Source: Vibrio celticus | GTDB lineage: Bacteria > Pseudomonadota > Gammaproteobacteria > Enterobacterales > Vibrionaceae | Reading direction: 5' to 3' | DNA: 64,000 nt | NCBI RefSeq assembly: GCF_024347335.1 | Contig: NZ_AP025464.1 | Span: 1,240,001 to 1,304,000 of the forward strand | Part shown: piece by piece, positions 43,748 through 52,632 of the stretch | Layout: the number at the start of each line of letters is the position of its first letter | Position numbering within the stretch: the first letter of the stretch is position 1 | Notes under the pieces: model-generated | What the model saw: the letters and a program-made list of their open reading frames with translations, nothing else | The model's database searches: none | What the model was told of the DNA's origin: nothing | Made by a program: the position numbers and the translations under genes

Positions 43748-44761
43748 TTAACGATACAAAGACTTAGTCGACTCTCTGACGATTAAATCAATCGGAGGTA
43801 AACGAGCTTCATGTCGCTCGCCTGACAGCAAGTTCAAAATCGACTGAGCACACACCTCGCCAATCTCTTCAATTGGCTGCCTTAATGTTGTTAACGCGGG
43901 TGTGAAATACTTCGACGTTGGCAAGTCATCAAACCCAATAACTGACACATCTTCTGGCACTTTATAACCGTGATCGTGTAGCGCCTTAATCGCACCGTAA
44001 GCCGTTTGATCATTGGCGGCAAACAGGGCTGAGAAGTAAATCTTAGATTCGATTAATTCCACGGTTTTCTCATAGCCAGTTTCACTACTGAAATCCCCTT
44101 GTTTAACGAGTTTTGGCATCACTTTAATACCCGCCTCTTGAAGTGCTTTCTTATAGCCTTCAAAGCGATTTCCCGAATCCGGTTGACTTGAAAGCCCCTT
44201 AATATGAGCAATGTTCACATGTCCCTGTTGTAACAAGTGCAGAGTCGCCATATAGCCACCCAGCACATTATCGATATTGATAGAGCGAACATTATCTTCA
44301 ACGATGTCGTAACCCACCGCGACAATCGGAATGTCTTGAGCGTACTTAGCGATGTCGTCTTTGGTAATACTGCCCGTCACGATGATCATGCCATCTACGT
44401 TACTTTTCGCTAAGTACTCCAGCGCATGTAACTCGAGCTTTTTTTGCCAGTGCCCCGTCGCGATCACCAATGAGTAGCCTTGGGCAATCAGAGTTTTCTC
44501 CATGTCGTTGAGGATCCGACAGGTATAAGGGCTGTCAGGGTTTTGTACCAATACACCAATCGTCAATGAACGGCGGTTGATGTTCTCTTGCATTTGAAAG
44601 TTAGGTTTGTAGCCTGTGTCTTTGATCGCTTGCTCAATGTTCTGGCTTTTATCATCCGACACATAAGTGGTTCGATTAAGGAAGCGAGACACGGTGCTGG
44701 GAGAAACACCAGCCAGTCTTGCTACATCGTATACTGTTGTTTTTTTTGTTTTAGTGCGCAT
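43748..44761 (-). CDS. LacI family regulator (left end of the beta-glucoside island)
   Basis: A repressor of 337 residues. The N-terminal helix-turn-helix is TTVYDVARLAGVSPSTVSRFLN, followed by the hinge and a periplasmic-binding-like domain (GVLVQNPDSPYTC, GNRFEGYKKAL, ALFAANDQTAYGA, SVIGFDDLPTSKYFTPALTT). AGGG precedes the ATG. It lies 96 bases downstream of the GH116 gene on the same strand. Probable targets are GH116 and the divergent epimerase gene (inference); no operator was identified for it. It is distinct from the second LacI at 57213. Confidence 0.92.
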   Translation of the reverse strand: MRTKTKKTTVYDVARLAGVSPSTVSRFLNRTTYVSDDKSQNIEQAIKDTGYKPNFQMQENINRRSLTIGVLVQNPDSPYTCRILNDMEKTLIAQGYSLVIATGHWQKKLELHALEYLAKSNVDGMIIVTGSITKDDIAKYAQDIPIVAVGYDIVEDNVRSINIDNVLGGYMATLHLLQQGHVNIAHIKGLSSQPDSGNRFEGYKKALQEAGIKVMPKLVKQGDFSSETGYEKTVELIESKIYFSALFAANDQTAYGAIKALHDHGYKVPEDVSVIGFDDLPTSKYFTPALTTLRQPIEEIGEVCAQSILNLLSGERHEARLPPIDLIVRESTKSLYR

Positions 44762-44787
44762 CTCGATACCCTAATCAAGTGACATTC

Positions 44788-44806
44788 GGGGAGCTTTAAG
44801 CTCCCC
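44788..44806 (-). other. Hairpin between the GH116 and lacI genes
   Basis: GGGGAGC/GCTCCCC around a 5-nt loop, without a T tract. A TTTCAAC/GTTGAAA inverted repeat lies beside it (44812-44818 and 44837-44843). It may be a processing or attenuation site within a GH116-lacI transcript. Confidence 0.4.
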
Positions 44807-44857
44807 ATCAGTTTCAACCTGCATACCACTGCTTTCGTTGAAAATCGTGTCATTAAG

Positions 44858-47800
44858 TTAATACAAGTAGGCGAAGATCATCCCCGGTCTAAAGTAGCGA
44901 CCAGCCGTGTATTTCAAGCCAGTACTCAGTAGCCATTTGTGCAGGCTAGCCAGCTTTTCTAATGGGATTTCACCGCTCAACATTTTAACAAAATTATCAG
45001 TATCTTTCGTCAATGTTGGGTTGATACGACCGTCAGACAGCACACAGTTTTGATATTTAAGTACACTTAGCCAGTTTTTCGCATCATTTTGCGACAATTT
45101 AAATGCTTCTATAAGATCTTTCTCATTGACAGACACAGAGCAATTGAACCCCTCTGGCGCTGCAAATGGAATTTTCGAATAGTCATAGAGTGCGGTATAC
45201 ACGGTATCCATCAATGTTTCTGCTTGCTGCGATTTACCCGCTAAGTTCAACGCTGTTGCCACACTAAACTGAACACCAATCCACACATCTTGTGCCTGAA
45301 ATGCTTCATGTGGAGAGCCATCGGCTAACGTCATATTCGCAACACCCAACTCAGGACTGTTAATTTCGAAGTTATGCTTATAAACATAGTCCAATGCGCG
45401 TTGGATATTTTCTTGCGGGAAAATACCTTCTAAACCGATGAGCTTAAGGTAGCTGTCGGCCAACAAGGCATCGCCAAAGCTGTTGTCGGAATCTGGCACT
45501 AAATCTAAGTATTCTTGTGTAAAAGCTTGTGGCGCGGTCTCACTCAGCAAGCGTTTCTTGGAGATTCTTTGAGATACCTTACTGATGTTGATGGAGGTAT
45601 CCGTTTCATTGAGATAAGCATTGAGCGTGTTCTTGTCAGCAATCGCATCACCAGTCAAAGTCAGGCCTAAGGTTTCCAGAGCTTGATAGCCAGAACCGGT
45701 TAGATGCTTGGCTTGAACTGGCGTCACGAAGAAGTGGTAGTAACCCTCTTTCTCATCCCACAAGCTTTGCTCAACGGTTGCCAACGCCTTTTTAGAACGC
45801 GTTAAGTAGCCCGAAGCTAACTCGCTTTCATTCATCAATTTTGCAAGTTCGCTTGCCGCTTGTAGACCTGCCACCCAAAGGCTCGCGCAGTAAATAGAGA
45901 TGCCGTGAGACGCAAGGTTATCAAAGGTATCGTCTGTACCACGGGTTAGCGGTAAATCATCACCTTCAGCAATCAAGTTCGATAAGAAATCGATGCTTTC
46001 AGTTACGGCTTGCCAGCACTCTTTAACCACAGAGATATCTTGGGTGTTTTGATAATGGCGGTACACCATCAAAATGTATTTCGGCGCTAGGTCCTTCCAT
46101 TCTTTCACGTTGTGCCAACTGTAAGCATCTGGCTGGATGTCGAATGGGCTGCCCAAGTCGTGGATTACCGCACCTCGAATGGCACGCACGCCTTGGTACT
46201 TGTCATCAATCAATTCGGCATTAGGCGTCGCTTCGTATTCCCAGTATCGGCGCTGAGTAAAGTCTTCGGCCAAAATCGCTTTCGAGAACTCTTTCATCAC
46301 GCAGCCATCAAGCTCAGGCAACAAATAAAGCAATGAAAATGAACCGTAGAAGTACACATCCAGCGAGTTAAAGAATGGGTAGTCGACACACTCTTTCACC
46401 AAGAATTTATCTTCTTTATCCCATACCGTTGATTCGGCTAGGAAGGACAATGAATTCATTGCCATCGTCGCATAACGCAATGCCGATTCAGGCTGCGATA
46501 TCTTGCTTTGAGCTTGTTCGAGGAAAGCCGTTTGTTGTTCGACGATCTGTTGCTCAATCGCTTCTAACTCTGGTAATACATCTTCTAACATCGGCAGAGC
46601 TGGTTGCATTTGCGGGTAAAATTGCGTGTAAGCCTTATCTGAATACCAGCCATTAAGCATGACTTTGCTGTGCGCCATTACCTGTGCAAAACGCAGATCA
46701 ACAGACTCACCCGCTTCCAATTCAACCTGAACCACCACCAATGCGCTCAGAGCCTCACGCCCAGTGTAGATGCCGGTCTGGAACTCAGTGTTTGTGCGGC
46801 CTGTTTTCAGTGCGAACTCTGTTTGTTGAGCACTCTTAGAGGTGTAAAGCGTTGGCTTAACAGAAATCGAGACCTTGCCAGATTCCGTCAAATGGTTATC
46901 CGCTTGAACACCAAACACCACTTCGCCTTCAATATCGCTCTGATAAGGCGATTGGCTAGAAAGCTGAACACCGGTAAAGCTGTGACTTTCGCCTTTTAAG
47001 TTAACCACTTCATGCTGCTGAGCGATCGGATTTTGAGATAAGGTACACGCCGAATCTTGAATGCCATCGCGACCTTTTTGATAGGTTGAACCAATCAAGT
47101 TTTGTAGCGGTTGAGCAAGCGTAATCACGCGCGTTTGCGATGAATTATTGGTTAATTCGAAGTGATTCCAGTGCATCGGTAAAGAACAAAGGCGTTTGTT
47201 CTCTTTAACGATCGGAGATACTACCTTACGCTTTATATTAATATCTTCGAAGCTGCTGTATTTATATTCAGCCAATGGATACAAAGCTTGATATTCTATA
47301 TCACTGCCATTAACGCTATCCATATCATTATTATCACCCGCGGTAAGTGATAATAACTTCGTTGTATCATTTATTAGTAAACCATTAAAGAAATCTAAGG
47401 CGACATATAATTGACAAACTATTGAATCTGAATCTTCTTCAATCAACAATTGAGTCTTATTTGAAAATTCAACGTTCCACTTTGTAAAGTTAGCTTTATT
47501 TTCTTGGTAGAAGCGACCATTTTTTAATGCTGCTCGAATCAGGTTAATCGCATTCGATATGTTTTTGCTTTGGATCTTCTTGCCATCGAACAAGGCAGGA
47601 TAAAAGTTTAGGTGTACGCTCAGCTCTTGCTCATCAATGACTTGCAGCGTATCGATAGTCGGCACATTCATCACGGAAGCATAAAAATCATTAAAATTAA
47701 TAACTTGCTCTGAACAATCAACAAATATTCCCGGAATAAAGCTGAAATTTGGTGTTTTGCCGTTTGGCGTCAGTGTAAATGTGTTACCAATTCCGCCCAC

Positions 47801-47932
47801 CGCCATACCGGTATTTTCTGGTGTGGTAGAAATTGGCGTGTACCAAGGTTGAATAAATTCAACTGCATCACCTTTTTTACATAAGTGTTCCGAATTTCCT
47901 GAGTAGCTCGTATATGGAATTTTATTATTCAT
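44858..47932 (-). CDS. GH116 family beta-glucosidase-like glycoside hydrolase
   Basis: Expected to cleave beta-glucosides or beta-xylosides with retention. It has 1024 residues and no signal peptide, so it is cytosolic. The N-terminal beta domain (GGIGNTFTLTPNGKTPNFSF) precedes a six-hairpin barrel. KECVDYPFFNSLDVYFYGSFSL contains the expected nucleophile Glu (about residue 514), and GTDDTFDNLASHGIS the acid/base Asp (about 665), spaced as in known GH116. HDLGSPFD and WKDLAPKYILMVYRHYQ are also typical. The first third of the gene is noticeably more AT-rich than the rest. It is divergent from the aldose epimerase gene across only 64 bases. The exact substrate is unknown. Confidence 0.87.
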   Translation of the reverse strand: MNNKIPYTSYSGNSEHLCKKGDAVEFIQPWYTPISTTPENTGMAVGGIGNTFTLTPNGKTPNFSFIPGIFVDCSEQVINFNDFYASVMNVPTIDTLQVIDEQELSVHLNFYPALFDGKKIQSKNISNAINLIRAALKNGRFYQENKANFTKWNVEFSNKTQLLIEEDSDSIVCQLYVALDFFNGLLINDTTKLLSLTAGDNNDMDSVNGSDIEYQALYPLAEYKYSSFEDINIKRKVVSPIVKENKRLCSLPMHWNHFELTNNSSQTRVITLAQPLQNLIGSTYQKGRDGIQDSACTLSQNPIAQQHEVVNLKGESHSFTGVQLSSQSPYQSDIEGEVVFGVQADNHLTESGKVSISVKPTLYTSKSAQQTEFALKTGRTNTEFQTGIYTGREALSALVVVQVELEAGESVDLRFAQVMAHSKVMLNGWYSDKAYTQFYPQMQPALPMLEDVLPELEAIEQQIVEQQTAFLEQAQSKISQPESALRYATMAMNSLSFLAESTVWDKEDKFLVKECVDYPFFNSLDVYFYGSFSLLYLLPELDGCVMKEFSKAILAEDFTQRRYWEYEATPNAELIDDKYQGVRAIRGAVIHDLGSPFDIQPDAYSWHNVKEWKDLAPKYILMVYRHYQNTQDISVVKECWQAVTESIDFLSNLIAEGDDLPLTRGTDDTFDNLASHGISIYCASLWVAGLQAASELAKLMNESELASGYLTRSKKALATVEQSLWDEKEGYYHFFVTPVQAKHLTGSGYQALETLGLTLTGDAIADKNTLNAYLNETDTSINISKVSQRISKKRLLSETAPQAFTQEYLDLVPDSDNSFGDALLADSYLKLIGLEGIFPQENIQRALDYVYKHNFEINSPELGVANMTLADGSPHEAFQAQDVWIGVQFSVATALNLAGKSQQAETLMDTVYTALYDYSKIPFAAPEGFNCSVSVNEKDLIEAFKLSQNDAKNWLSVLKYQNCVLSDGRINPTLTKDTDNFVKMLSGEIPLEKLASLHKWLLSTGLKYTAGRYFRPGMIFAYLY

Positions 47933-47996
47933 TTTAAAACCGCCATTGAATATTTTTTTCTTCTTGTTAATATCTTTTTAAAATGGAGACATCAAC

Positions 47997-48944
47997 ATGT
48001 TTAAAATTATAAATGAAAAATTTGGAAATATTGACTCAGTCACATTAATAAACCACCAACATGGTATAGAACTTCAAATAATCAATGGATTTGGTGCTGT
48101 TATTAATAAATATACCGTAAATAACAGTCCATTCTCTTTTATTTGTGGTTATCAGAATTATGATGAACTGATCAACCAACATCCGTTCTTTTCCCGCAGT
48201 GCTAAATTATTCCCTTTTCCAAACCGTTTAAACTTAGGTCGTTACAGTTTCGATAACCAAAACCATCAACTCCCAGCTAACTTTCCTTGGTCTGATCACG
48301 CCGTACATGGCCTGCTCTACAACCAACCTTTTTCAATCACAAACAGCGTAGCCACTGAAGAATCCGCCAGTGTGACGTTGCAGTATCAAACGTCATCTTT
48401 GCATCCTGCTTTCCCGTTTGCGTTCAACCTTGAAGTCACCTTCACTATCGATATCACGGGTAAACTCACTTCCTCAACGACCGTCTCTAATCTTGGTGAT
48501 TCTGCATTCCCATTCGGTGATGCTTGGCACCCTTATTTCTCACTCGGCACTGAGCTAGCACAATGTGGACTCGCTATGTCGCCTTGCTCTGAGGTCATAC
48601 ACGAAAACGACCTACCCAATGGTGAAAAACTGGCTTTTGACTGTTTGTCTTTGGGTGACTCACTCACCAATCAAAGCTTAAATCACTGCTTTGAATTTGA
48701 TTCCAAGGCAACCAACCAACTTGCGTTTACACGCTCAGATTCGTCTGCCGCTATTCGCTATCAACAAGATGCAAGCTACCCATTCGTTCAGCTGTACACG
48801 CCGACTAGCGAACAAAGTATTGCAATAGAACCAATGACTTGCCCAGCTGATTCATTCAATAACCAGATAGGCTTATTGACGCTTAGCCCGAACCAATCTC
48901 AGACCTTTACTTGGCAATGCCAAGCCAGCTATCAACCACAGTGA
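47997..48944 (+). CDS. Aldose 1-epimerase family protein
   Basis: Interconverts alpha and beta anomers of a hexose or its derivative. It has 315 residues, cytosolic, with a galactose-mutarotase-like beta sandwich. HAVHGLLYNQPF and GDAWHPYFSLG carry the two catalytic-type histidines, and IAIEPMTCPADSFNN the catalytic glutamate. Phosphorolysis and hydrolysis by the neighbouring GH94, GH1 and GH116 enzymes release specific anomers, so a mutarotase fits. GGAG lies 8 bases before the ATG. A terminator separates it from the convergent GH94 gene. Confidence 0.88.
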   Translation: MFKIINEKFGNIDSVTLINHQHGIELQIINGFGAVINKYTVNNSPFSFICGYQNYDELINQHPFFSRSAKLFPFPNRLNLGRYSFDNQNHQLPANFPWSDHAVHGLLYNQPFSITNSVATEESASVTLQYQTSSLHPAFPFAFNLEVTFTIDITGKLTSSTTVSNLGDSAFPFGDAWHPYFSLGTELAQCGLAMSPCSEVIHENDLPNGEKLAFDCLSLGDSLTNQSLNHCFEFDSKATNQLAFTRSDSSAAIRYQQDASYPFVQLYTPTSEQSIAIEPMTCPADSFNNQIGLLTLSPNQSQTFTWQCQASYQPQ

Positions 48945-48989
48945 TGCAACCAAAATAAAGCGACACTAAAGAGAAACCAAAAAGCAATA

Positions 48990-49016
48990 AAGGGCGCATA
49001 AAGCGCCCTTCTCTTT
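48990..49016 (+). terminator. Terminator between the epimerase and GH94 genes
   Basis: AAGGGCGC pairs with GCGCCCTT over ATAAA and is followed by CTCTTTG. It is moderately T-rich on both strands. Confidence 0.7.
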
Positions 49017-49017
49017 G

Positions 49018-51429
49018 TTAACCTAAAATCACCTCGATGGTGTGCTCACCAGAGGTAAATACTGGCGCTTTATTACCTGAAATCAGGTCACCATTTACCT
49101 TCATCTCTACCACACCTTTGCAGACGTTATTCGGGTTAGTGACATGAATATGGTATGTCGCACCACGGAACTGACGACGGACTTTGAATTCAGGCCATTC
49201 TGCCGGAATACATGGGTCCACCAGCAAGCCATCCACTTCAGGGCGAACACCCAGAATCCATTGCGTACCCGCAACGTATGTCCAAGAAGACGTACCAGAA
49301 AGCCACGCATTTCGGCCTAAACCGAACTGTTTGTGCTCGTCACCCAGAATGTTCTGTGGGTAGCAGTAAGGCTCAGATTCAAAGGTATCAATGTCGTCGT
49401 TCTTAGACGCTGGGTTGATTTGACGGTAGTACTCGTAAGCACGCTCACCGTTACCCATTTTCGCTTCGGCGATCATCACCCAAGGGTTGGAATGCAGGAA
49501 GATACCGCCGTTCTCTTTCGCACCTGGTGGGTAAGTTGAAACACCACCTAGCTGCGGATCAAAGCCGTTGTAACCAGGAGTTGAAAGCTTAATGCCATTC
49601 GCTGTATTCAGCTTGTTGTAAACCGAGTCTAGGGCTTGCGTTGCACGCTCTTGAGTCGCGAAACCAGAGATCACAGGCCAGCTTTGACCGTTAGTGTAGA
49701 TCTGCCCTTGCTCATTTTTATGAGAGCCGATTGGCAAACCTTGCTCATCAAAGTAACGAACAAACCATTCGCCATCCCAACCGCACTCATTCACCGTACT
49801 CTGCATCTGTTGGTACTGATCGTTAAACTTAGCCGTCAGTTGCACTTCGCCACGCAGCTCACACAAATCCAACATGTCGAGCAGTGCTTTGCCGTACATG
49901 TTAGCCACCATCATCGACTCAGCACCGGTTGGCAGGTTCACCGTGTCGTTCCAGTCAGCAAAACCTAGCAGCGGTAGGCCGTGCTCGCCAGTATTGGTGT
50001 AGGTAAATTCAATCGCTCGGCACAGGTGGTTCCAAACCGTTCCCGTTTCGACTGGGTTGCCCGCTTTGTCTTTTTGATAGAACGGGATCTCTTTATTCAA
50101 GAAGTCTGCATTGCCCGTTTCTTTCACATATTGCGTGACCGCGTAGATGATCCACAGGTGATCATCACCGTAGTAATCCGGGCGATCTTCCTCTTCACGC
50201 GAGTCACCCGCGTTCGCTTCCATCGTTGATGGGAAGAACTGATGCATCGCAGAACCGTTGGTGTTTTGCACAGATAACAGACGCTCGATGAATTCACGCG
50301 CTTCTTCTGGCATGTGCGTAATTACGCCCAATGTATCTTGCGAAGAATCACGGAAACCAATGCCACGTGCGCCATAGCCAAGCTGGTACAGAGACAAGTA
50401 ACGAGACCAGTTTTTGGTTGTGTGACACTGACGTGGGTTATGTACGTTCAGCATCGAGTTCATTGCCGGATCTGGCGTTTCAACCTGAACCGCTTGTAGG
50501 TAACCATCCCAATGTTCAGCCAGTTCAGCGAAGGCCGAGTCAACCACTTGATGGTCACGATATTTAGCTAGTAAAGGCAGTGCATCTTCTAGGCTCTGTT
50601 CTTGCGCGATTTGTACAATCGTACGTTCGGTCTGCTCTGGAGATAACCAACCTAGACGCAGGTTCAGTGCGCCAATGTTGTCGCCACGCAAACACTCGGT
50701 GTTGCCTAATTCATCATTGTTTAGTGCTTCTGGTGCTGCCCATGTGCCGTAGCCCAAATTCCCTAGGAACGATTGGCGATCACCATCAAAAGACGTCGCA
50801 AGGCGATCCGCTGTCATCAGGTTCACCGCGTAGTCACGCTTCATGAAAGCATACTGCTCAAGCACGGTATGACCCGACTCTTGCTGGTGTGCTTTTAGCG
50901 TCATGGTTTGTGGAACCCAGTCCGCATTGAGTAGCTGTTTAAGCGCATCGAAGTGCGTGAATTCGTACACAGGCACTACATCAACGTGCAGTGCTTTGTC
51001 TGAAATGTTGGTGACTTTGATGTCTTGTAGCAGTACTTGGTCAGCTTTTGGTACAAAGAACGTCGCTTCACAACGCACACCAAAGGCTTCTGCAATGATG
51101 GTGGTGTATGACAAACCAGTGTGGTTTTCAAACTTATCTAACGGCTTCAAGGTTGGCGTGTAGAAAGGTGAGAACACCTCTACGTTGCCCTCTTCATCAC
51201 GCACCTTAAGGTATAGGGTCGAACCTTTAAAATCTGAGTTTGGCAGTTGAGCAATGTACTTAGTGATGCGGTTGAGTGCTGGATCACCTTTACACAACAA
51301 CACGCCGCCATTGCTATCTACAATGCCACCGAAATCTAATGTGCCCACATAGTTACACCATTTGATCGGTGTACACGGTGTGGTTGCTACGTATTCTTTG
51401 TTTTTATCGTCAAAATATCCGAATTTCAT
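49018..51429 (-). CDS. GH94 disaccharide phosphorylase, probably cellobiose phosphorylase
   Basis: Splits a beta-linked disaccharide with phosphate into glucose 1-phosphate and a free sugar. It has about 803 residues. The N-terminus MKFGYFDDKNKEYV, GIGFRDSSQDTLG, the catalytic-acid motif FADWNDTVNL (Asp at about 495), YPPGAKENGGIFLHSNPW and SGTSSWTYVAGTQWILGVRPEVDGL are GH94 hallmarks and resemble cellobiose phosphorylases. The conserved ADWNDC has Thr here instead of Cys, and LGYGARGIGFRDSSQD is preceded by an atypical HNPRQCHTTKNWS. Laminaribiose or another beta-glucobiose is therefore possible. Three start codons (GTG ATG ATG) follow AGGG; the last is used. It lies 111 bases after the ABC ATPase gene. 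Confidence 0.88.
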   Translation of the reverse strand: MKFGYFDDKNKEYVATTPCTPIKWCNYVGTLDFGGIVDSNGGVLLCKGDPALNRITKYIAQLPNSDFKGSTLYLKVRDEEGNVEVFSPFYTPTLKPLDKFENHTGLSYTTIIAEAFGVRCEATFFVPKADQVLLQDIKVTNISDKALHVDVVPVYEFTHFDALKQLLNADWVPQTMTLKAHQQESGHTVLEQYAFMKRDYAVNLMTADRLATSFDGDRQSFLGNLGYGTWAAPEALNNDELGNTECLRGDNIGALNLRLGWLSPEQTERTIVQIAQEQSLEDALPLLAKYRDHQVVDSAFAELAEHWDGYLQAVQVETPDPAMNSMLNVHNPRQCHTTKNWSRYLSLYQLGYGARGIGFRDSSQDTLGVITHMPEEAREFIERLLSVQNTNGSAMHQFFPSTMEANAGDSREEEDRPDYYGDDHLWIIYAVTQYVKETGNADFLNKEIPFYQKDKAGNPVETGTVWNHLCRAIEFTYTNTGEHGLPLLGFADWNDTVNLPTGAESMMVANMYGKALLDMLDLCELRGEVQLTAKFNDQYQQMQSTVNECGWDGEWFVRYFDEQGLPIGSHKNEQGQIYTNGQSWPVISGFATQERATQALDSVYNKLNTANGIKLSTPGYNGFDPQLGGVSTYPPGAKENGGIFLHSNPWVMIAEAKMGNGERAYEYYRQINPASKNDDIDTFESEPYCYPQNILGDEHKQFGLGRNAWLSGTSSWTYVAGTQWILGVRPEVDGLLVDPCIPAEWPEFKVRRQFRGATYHIHVTNPNNVCKGVVEMKVNGDLISGNKAPVFTSGEHTIEVILG

Positions 51430-51540
51430 CATCACTATCCCTAGCCCCTCTCAAATCAGGAGGAGCCAAAACAATTTGTCGTAAGTTGGTTGGTGTCAGC
51501 TCAATGGCTGATTTGAATTAACTGGCTAGCTCGTAATTAG

Positions 51541-52632
51541 CTAGCTCGCTAGCGAGTTCTCACTCAGTGCGTCAAACAAGTGGAAAGCATCCAAATCTAA
51601 GTAAAGTGTCAGCTCTTTCACATCCACTTCAGCGGCTTGGGTTTCAACCATCAGCGGTTGACCACCAATTTCTGTTTTCAGAAGAATGCTCGCGCCAAGT
51701 AGTTCCTTGTCTTTGATTTTCACAGGGAATGGCAGTACGCGATCGTGGTCGACTTGCTCAGCACGTAGGTGGATATCTGTTGGACGAACACCAAAGTGAA
51801 GCGCTAGGTTTTTAGACGCCAGAGACTTAAAGCGATCTGGCAGTGGGATATGAACATCGCCAAGTTCAACAAAGTATTCGCCTTCTTTTTCAATCAGCTT
51901 GGCTTCCAACATGTTCATTGAAGGGTTACCAATGAATTGCGCGACAAACTTGTTAGCAGGGCGTTGGAACACTTCCGTTGGCGTACCAACTTGAGCCACA
52001 TAACCGTCTTTCAGGATCACGATGCGATCCGCCAGTGTCATCGCTTCGATCTGATCGTGTGTTACGTAGATCGTGGTGGTTTTTAGTTCACGATGTAGGT
52101 GTTTGATCTCTTCACGCATCACGCCACGCAGTTTTGCGTCTAGGTTAGATAGCGGCTCATCAAACAAGAACACTTTAGGTGTACGAACCATCGCACGGCC
52201 CATTGCCACACGCTGACGCTGACCACCAGAAAGCTCTTTCGGCTTACGGCTTAGTAGCGGGTCCAGCTCTAGCATTTTCGCCGCTTTTAGAACTTCTACG
52301 TCGATTTCTGCTTTCGGCATGCCTTTCAGTTTCAGGGCAAACGCGATGTTCTCGTAAACGGTCATGTGTGGGTACAGAGCGTAGCTTTGGAATACCATCG
52401 CCAAGTCACGGTCTTTCGCATCGACTTTATTCATCAACTTGCCGCCAACCACAATGTCACCAGAGCTGATGCTTTCAAGGCCAGCAAGCATGCGTAGCGT
52501 AGTCGATTTACCACAGCCAGATGGACCAAGGAAAACCACGAATTCACCGTCTTCAACCGTAAAATCAAACTCTTTTACAACTTCAACGTCACCGAATGAT
52601 TTTTTGATGTTCTTAAATTCTACTTTAGCCAT
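51541..52632 (-). CDS. Sugar ABC importer ATPase (MalK/UgpC/MsmK type)
   Basis: Powers the CUT1 importer encoded just upstream. It has 363 residues. Walker A is GPSGCGKST (about residue 37), the Q loop VFQSYALYPHM, the signature LSGGQRQRVAMGRA, Walker B FLFDEPLSNLDAKLR and the switch THDQ. The C-terminal TOBE/MalK regulatory domain begins near 240 (FIGNPSMNM, FGVRPTDIHL). Its ATG overlaps the GH1 stop as TAATG, a sign of translational coupling. It could also energise other CUT1 permeases, as MsmK-like ATPases do. Confidence 0.95.
   Translation of the reverse strand: MAKVEFKNIKKSFGDVEVVKEFDFTVEDGEFVVFLGPSGCGKSTTLRMLAGLESISSGDIVVGGKLMNKVDAKDRDLAMVFQSYALYPHMTVYENIAFALKLKGMPKAEIDVEVLKAAKMLELDPLLSRKPKELSGGQRQRVAMGRAMVRTPKVFLFDEPLSNLDAKLRGVMREEIKHLHRELKTTTIYVTHDQIEAMTLADRIVILKDGYVAQVGTPTEVFQRPANKFVAQFIGNPSMNMLEAKLIEKEGEYFVELGDVHIPLPDRFKSLASKNLALHFGVRPTDIHLRAEQVDHDRVLPFPVKIKDKELLGASILLKTEIGGQPLMVETQAAEVDVKELTLYLDLDAFHLFDALSENSLAS

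Noticed and set aside
47930..47986. CATTTTAAAA and TTTTAAAATG inverted repeat around the GH116/epimerase gap
   Set aside because: The arms are low-complexity AT and TTTTAAAA is itself palindromic, so chance is a sufficient explanation.
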